Below are positions 61,631-64,000 of a stretch of DNA of 64,000 bases, piece by piece. The stretch lies in the NCBI GenBank assembly GCA_900752215.1, contig CAADUO010000060.1, forward strand, positions 1 to 64,000, given 5' to 3'. The translations under genes and the position numbers were made by a program. Each line of letters begins with the position of its first letter. The stretch's first letter is position 1. A model generated the notes under the pieces. That model saw only the letters and a list, made by a program, of their open reading frames with translations, made no database searches and was not told the DNA's origin. The DNA is from an uncultured Collinsella sp. GTDB lineage: Bacteria > Actinomycetota > Coriobacteriia > Coriobacteriales > Coriobacteriaceae.

Positions 61631-61699
61631 ACTCATTGGGGACAGACTTAAATGAGTACCTGCTCATTGGGCACTCATTTAAGCCTGTCCCCAATGAGT
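61631..61699. repeat. Inverted pair of 27-nt GGGGACAG units
   Basis: The unit ACTCATTGGGGACAGACTTA...AATGAGT (61631-61657) and an inverted copy (61673-61699) form one large hairpin, with another partial GCTCATTGGG between them. Same family as 8532-8591. Confidence 0.85.
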
Positions 61700-61772
61700 G
61701 CCCAGCCCAGCAAAAAGGGGCGCGACCATGACGGCCACGCCCCCTCAGCCTCAACTGTGTGCCACTCGGCCC

Positions 61773-62216
61773 CTACGCGAGGCGGGCTCCGACGATCTTT
61801 GCCGCGGCAGGCTTATCGAAGTTGCCGCCGGTGGCCTTGCCCAGGGCACCCATGACCTGACCCATCTGCTTCTTGGACGTGGCACCCAGCTCGGCGATGA
61901 CCTGCTCAATCAGGGCCTCGAGCTCCTCGCCCGAAACCTGCGCGGGCAGCAGGCTCTCCAGAATCTTGACCTGCTCGGTCAGGTTGTCGGTACGCTCTTG
62001 GTCGGTGCCGGCCTTGATGGACATCTCCAGCGTCTCGCTCGTCTGCTTGATCAGACGCTTGATCATGCTGTTGACGTCTTCCTCGGTCACATCGCGGCGC
62101 TCGTTGACCTCGATATTCTTCACCTCGGCCTTAACCTGGCGAATGATGGACAGGCGAACCTTGTCCTTGGCCTTCATGGCCGCGATCATTTCTTTCTGCA
62201 GCTCTTCGTTGGTCAT
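61773..62216 (-). CDS. GatB/YqeY domain protein
   Basis: 147 residues, a usual YqeY length. Features are an N-terminal helical region (LQKEMIAAMKAKDKVRLSII, about 5-24) and a C-terminal tRNA-amidotransferase-like helical bundle (LEALIEQVIAELGATSKKQM, then GQVMGALGKATGGN, ending FDKPAAAKIV). The family shares the GatB tail that contacts tRNA and its cellular role is unclear. ATG 62216 has GAGAGGA upstream. It is 54 nt downstream of the foldase gene. Confidence 0.92.
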   Translation of the reverse strand: MTNEELQKEMIAAMKAKDKVRLSIIRQVKAEVKNIEVNERRDVTEEDVNSMIKRLIKQTSETLEMSIKAGTDQERTDNLTEQVKILESLLPAQVSGEELEALIEQVIAELGATSKKQMGQVMGALGKATGGNFDKPAAAKIVGARLA

Positions 62217-62270
62217 CTGCAAATCCTCTCTAATAGCGTGGGCGGCACTCACGCGAGCACCGCCCCATGG

Positions 62271-63491
62271 TTACTCAGTCTTCGACGAATCGTCGGTCGA
62301 ACTCTTGGTGACGCCCTTCAGACTCACGTTATAGGGTACGTCCTTGGGCATGGGGTTGACGGTGATGTCGGCATCCTTCTTGTACTGCTCCAGCCACTCG
62401 CTGTACGCGGTGCTGGCCGCTTGCGTCTTCACCACGTTGGAGACGTACTTTTTGATGTCCTTGGGCACCTGGTTGATGTCATCAACCTGATTATCGACAT
62501 GGAAGTAGTCGGTGCACTTGATGATGTGGTAGCCATAGGTCGACTCGACGACTTCGCTCACGTCGCCCTTGTTGAGTCCCTCGAGCGCCGTCTGGTAGCT
62601 GTCGACGAAAGTGGTGAGCTTATCCCAGCCCACATCGCCCTTCTTCTCCTTGGAACCGGTGTCCTCGGAGTACTGCTCAACGGCGTCCTCAAAGCTCAGC
62701 TCACCGGAGTTGATCTTGCCCAGGCACTCCTGCGCCTTGGCCTTGGCGGCAGCCTTGTCCTCGTCGGAAGCGTCGGAATCAACCTTGATCAGGATGTTCG
62801 ACGAGCGGCGGGCGTCGTTGTAGCTGGACAGGTTTTCGTTGATGTAATCGACAATCTCGCTGTCCTTGGGCTTGCTCGTGGGCGCGACGGCATCCTTGAG
62901 TTTCTGCTGCGCCAGACTCTCCTTGAGTGAGTCCTTGTAGGTGTCCTCGGTATAGCCGTAGGTCTTGAGGGTCTTCTTAAAAGCCTTGGCGCCGCCCGCG
63001 CTCTTGCACGCGTCCTTCCAAGCCTTCTCGACCTCCTCGTCCGACACCGTAACGCCGTTTTCCTTCTGTGCCTGTTGAAGCAGAATCTGCTGCGTGTAGG
63101 AGTCGATGAGTTGCTTGCGGTACTTCTTGGGCGTGAGGTCGTTGTCAACCAGATACTGCGCCCAGTCCTTGTCCTTGGTGTAGCCGTAGGACGTGCGCAT
63201 GCTCATGATCTGCTTGGTCACGGTGTCCTCGGTGAGGTTGGTGCCGTTGATAGTTGCAGCAACACCGCCGGTCAGCTTGTAGCCCGAGGTGTCCTCGGCC
63301 TGCGACATAAGGCCGGAGCACGCCATCGCCGAGACGGAAAGCAGCATCGCCAGCACGCCGATGACCACCAGAACGATCTTGACGGTCTTAGACACGTACG
63401 TCTTGCGCTGCTTCTTGCGAGAGCTGGAGGCAGCGCGGGCCTGCTGCTCGGGCGTCGGCGCGACCTCGGGGTTCTTTTTCTTATTTGCCAT
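62271..63491 (-). CDS. PpiC/SurA-type peptidyl-prolyl isomerase, membrane anchored
   Basis: 406 residues. A basic cytosolic N-terminus of about 35 residues (KKQRKTYVSK) leads to a membrane segment (about 36-60) with a Cys at its outer end (SAMACSG), a poor lipobox. A SurA_N-like helical domain (about 75-210) precedes a parvulin domain (about 225-335: SSNILIKVDS, GDVGWDKLTTF, GYHIIKCTDY). It folds exported proteins at the cell surface. ATG 63491 has GAAAGG upstream. The longer frame to 63590 crosses a GGGGACAG hairpin and is not used. Confidence 0.9.
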   Translation of the reverse strand: MANKKKNPEVAPTPEQQARAASSSRKKQRKTYVSKTVKIVLVVIGVLAMLLSVSAMACSGLMSQAEDTSGYKLTGGVAATINGTNLTEDTVTKQIMSMRTSYGYTKDKDWAQYLVDNDLTPKKYRKQLIDSYTQQILLQQAQKENGVTVSDEEVEKAWKDACKSAGGAKAFKKTLKTYGYTEDTYKDSLKESLAQQKLKDAVAPTSKPKDSEIVDYINENLSSYNDARRSSNILIKVDSDASDEDKAAAKAKAQECLGKINSGELSFEDAVEQYSEDTGSKEKKGDVGWDKLTTFVDSYQTALEGLNKGDVSEVVESTYGYHIIKCTDYFHVDNQVDDINQVPKDIKKYVSNVVKTQAASTAYSEWLEQYKKDADITVNPMPKDVPYNVSLKGVTKSSTDDSSKTE

Positions 63492-63559
63492 AGTTGGCCT
63501 TTCGCATAACGAATCGAACAAACGCCATTGTGTCACAACGCAGCCCCCGCGGCACGCTT

Positions 63560-63651
63560 GGTGCATTGGGGACAGGTTAATCTGCACCATTTTGGTGCAA
63601 AGGGGACAGATGTGGCAGCCGGCAGTTAGGGACAGTCCCCAAGTGCCGGCT
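63560..63651. repeat. Two adjacent GGGACAG hairpins
   Basis: GGTGCATTGGGGACAG...TGCACC (63560-63588) is followed by AGCCGGCA (63617-63624) and TGCCGGCT (63644-63651) around TTAGGGACAGTCCCCAAG. Both have unrelated stems with the same loop text. Confidence 0.78.
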
Positions 63652-63661
63652 CAGCCATACC

Positions 63662-64000
63662 TTAGAAGTGACGGCGGATGGCGTCGACCATGCCCTGGAG
63701 CGTGGTCTGGCCGAGCACGTCGGCTGCGGCATCGGCGTCCATAAAGATGTTCATGAGCGCCTGCAGGGCCTCGACCTGGCCGCCCGGCTCGGCGATGCCC
63801 AGATTGATGACGATCTGCGCCGGCACCGGAGCGCCCATGCCAGCCATAGCGTTAAATGTCACGGGCGCGGCGGGCTTCACCACCGCGATATAGGGCTTGG
63901 CCACAAATCCCGGATCGGTATGCGGAATGGCAATGTTTGCCGCCGGCATGGCTAGACCCGTGGGATAGGCATCCTCGCGCGTGCGAACGGCGTCGAGCCA
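63662..64000 (-). CDS. PTS EIIA component, fructose/mannitol type (5' end missing)
   Basis: 113 codons including the stop; the 5' end lies beyond the window. Translation from the edge reads WLDAVRTREDAYPTGLAMPA, then NIAIPHTDPGF, in which the His of PHTD is the phosphorylated residue of the PTS_EIIA_2 family. The C-terminal part (INLGIAEPGGQVEALQALMN) also fits. It passes phosphate from HPr to a sugar EIIB. A short ATG at 63949 inside this frame is not a real start. Confidence 0.88.
   Translation of the reverse strand, partial: WLDAVRTREDAYPTGLAMPAANIAIPHTDPGFVAKPYIAVVKPAAPVTFNAMAGMGAPVPAQIVINLGIAEPGGQVEALQALMNIFMDADAAADVLGQTTLQGMVDAIRRHF

Overview
The window is about 64 kb of a high-GC (roughly 60-65 %) Gram-positive-type chromosome. 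I infer a Coriobacteriia gut anaerobe, most likely Collinsella. The grounds are an Ech-type [NiFe] hydrogenase plus NfnAB for ferredoxin-centred anaerobic metabolism, a LuxR regulator with a membrane-embedded N-terminus, a very large LPXTG protein built from pilin-like isopeptide domains, ECF transporters, and many palindromic intergenic repeats. Apart from repeats and signals it is ordinary chromosome; I see no prophage, plasmid genes, Cas genes or rRNA, and one tRNA.

Layout. 0-8.5 kb: minus-strand envelope and housekeeping genes (a degenerate NodB-fold protein, PRC-barrel and YtxH proteins, a cyanophycin-synthetase-N-like protein, a CorC/HlyC protein, a hemolysin III protein), a plus-strand alpha/beta hydrolase with a promoter carrying two near-palindromes, and a DUF362 iron-sulfur protein. 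8.7-12.1 kb: a MacB/FtsX-type ABC exporter. 12.2-17.5 kb: a three-gene ABC-2 exporter divergent from a histidine kinase/response regulator pair. 17.5-26.2 kb: a 2467-residue sortase-anchored adhesin bracketed by four long hairpin elements in the nested order A-B-gene-C-D. 26.2-31.9 kb: an ech-like operon in the order A-B-C-D-E-F, with A and B fused. 32-35 kb: an orphan IS3-type HTH protein and an Old Yellow Enzyme-family reductase. 35.2-40.1 kb: a tandem hairpin array, initiator tRNA-Met, coaX, a diverged biotin-ligase-like gene, a folP-folK fusion and a sirtuin. 40.2-49.9 kb: exonuclease III, an ECF S component, an amidohydrolase-MATE-LuxR group, and an ECF ATPase/T-component pair. 49.9-57.7 kb: glmU-prs-pth interrupted by a hairpin-nuclease-like gene-hairpin cassette, then nfnAB. 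57.8-64 kb: a cytidylate-kinase-like protein, a polar amino acid ABC operon, a YqeY protein, a PpiC-type foldase and the 3' part of a PTS EIIA gene.

How genes work together. The Ech complex would couple ferredoxin oxidation to H2 formation and ion translocation, and NfnAB links the ferredoxin, NADH and NADPH pools. GlmU, Prs, Pth, CoaX and FolPK are core biosynthesis. The histidine kinase pair probably controls the adjacent ABC-2 exporter, and the membrane LuxR the adjacent amidohydrolase-MATE pair.

The most unusual content is the intergenic DNA. There are at least five kinds of palindromic element: the 154/160-bp A-D family around the adhesin; the 202/204-bp pair around a DUF559/Vsr-like gene; a tandem array of four 55-nt hairpins with 25-26-nt spacers; 27-nt units with a GGGGACAG-like loop and compensating stem changes; and several single hairpins. 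No recognisable transposase for them lies in the window.
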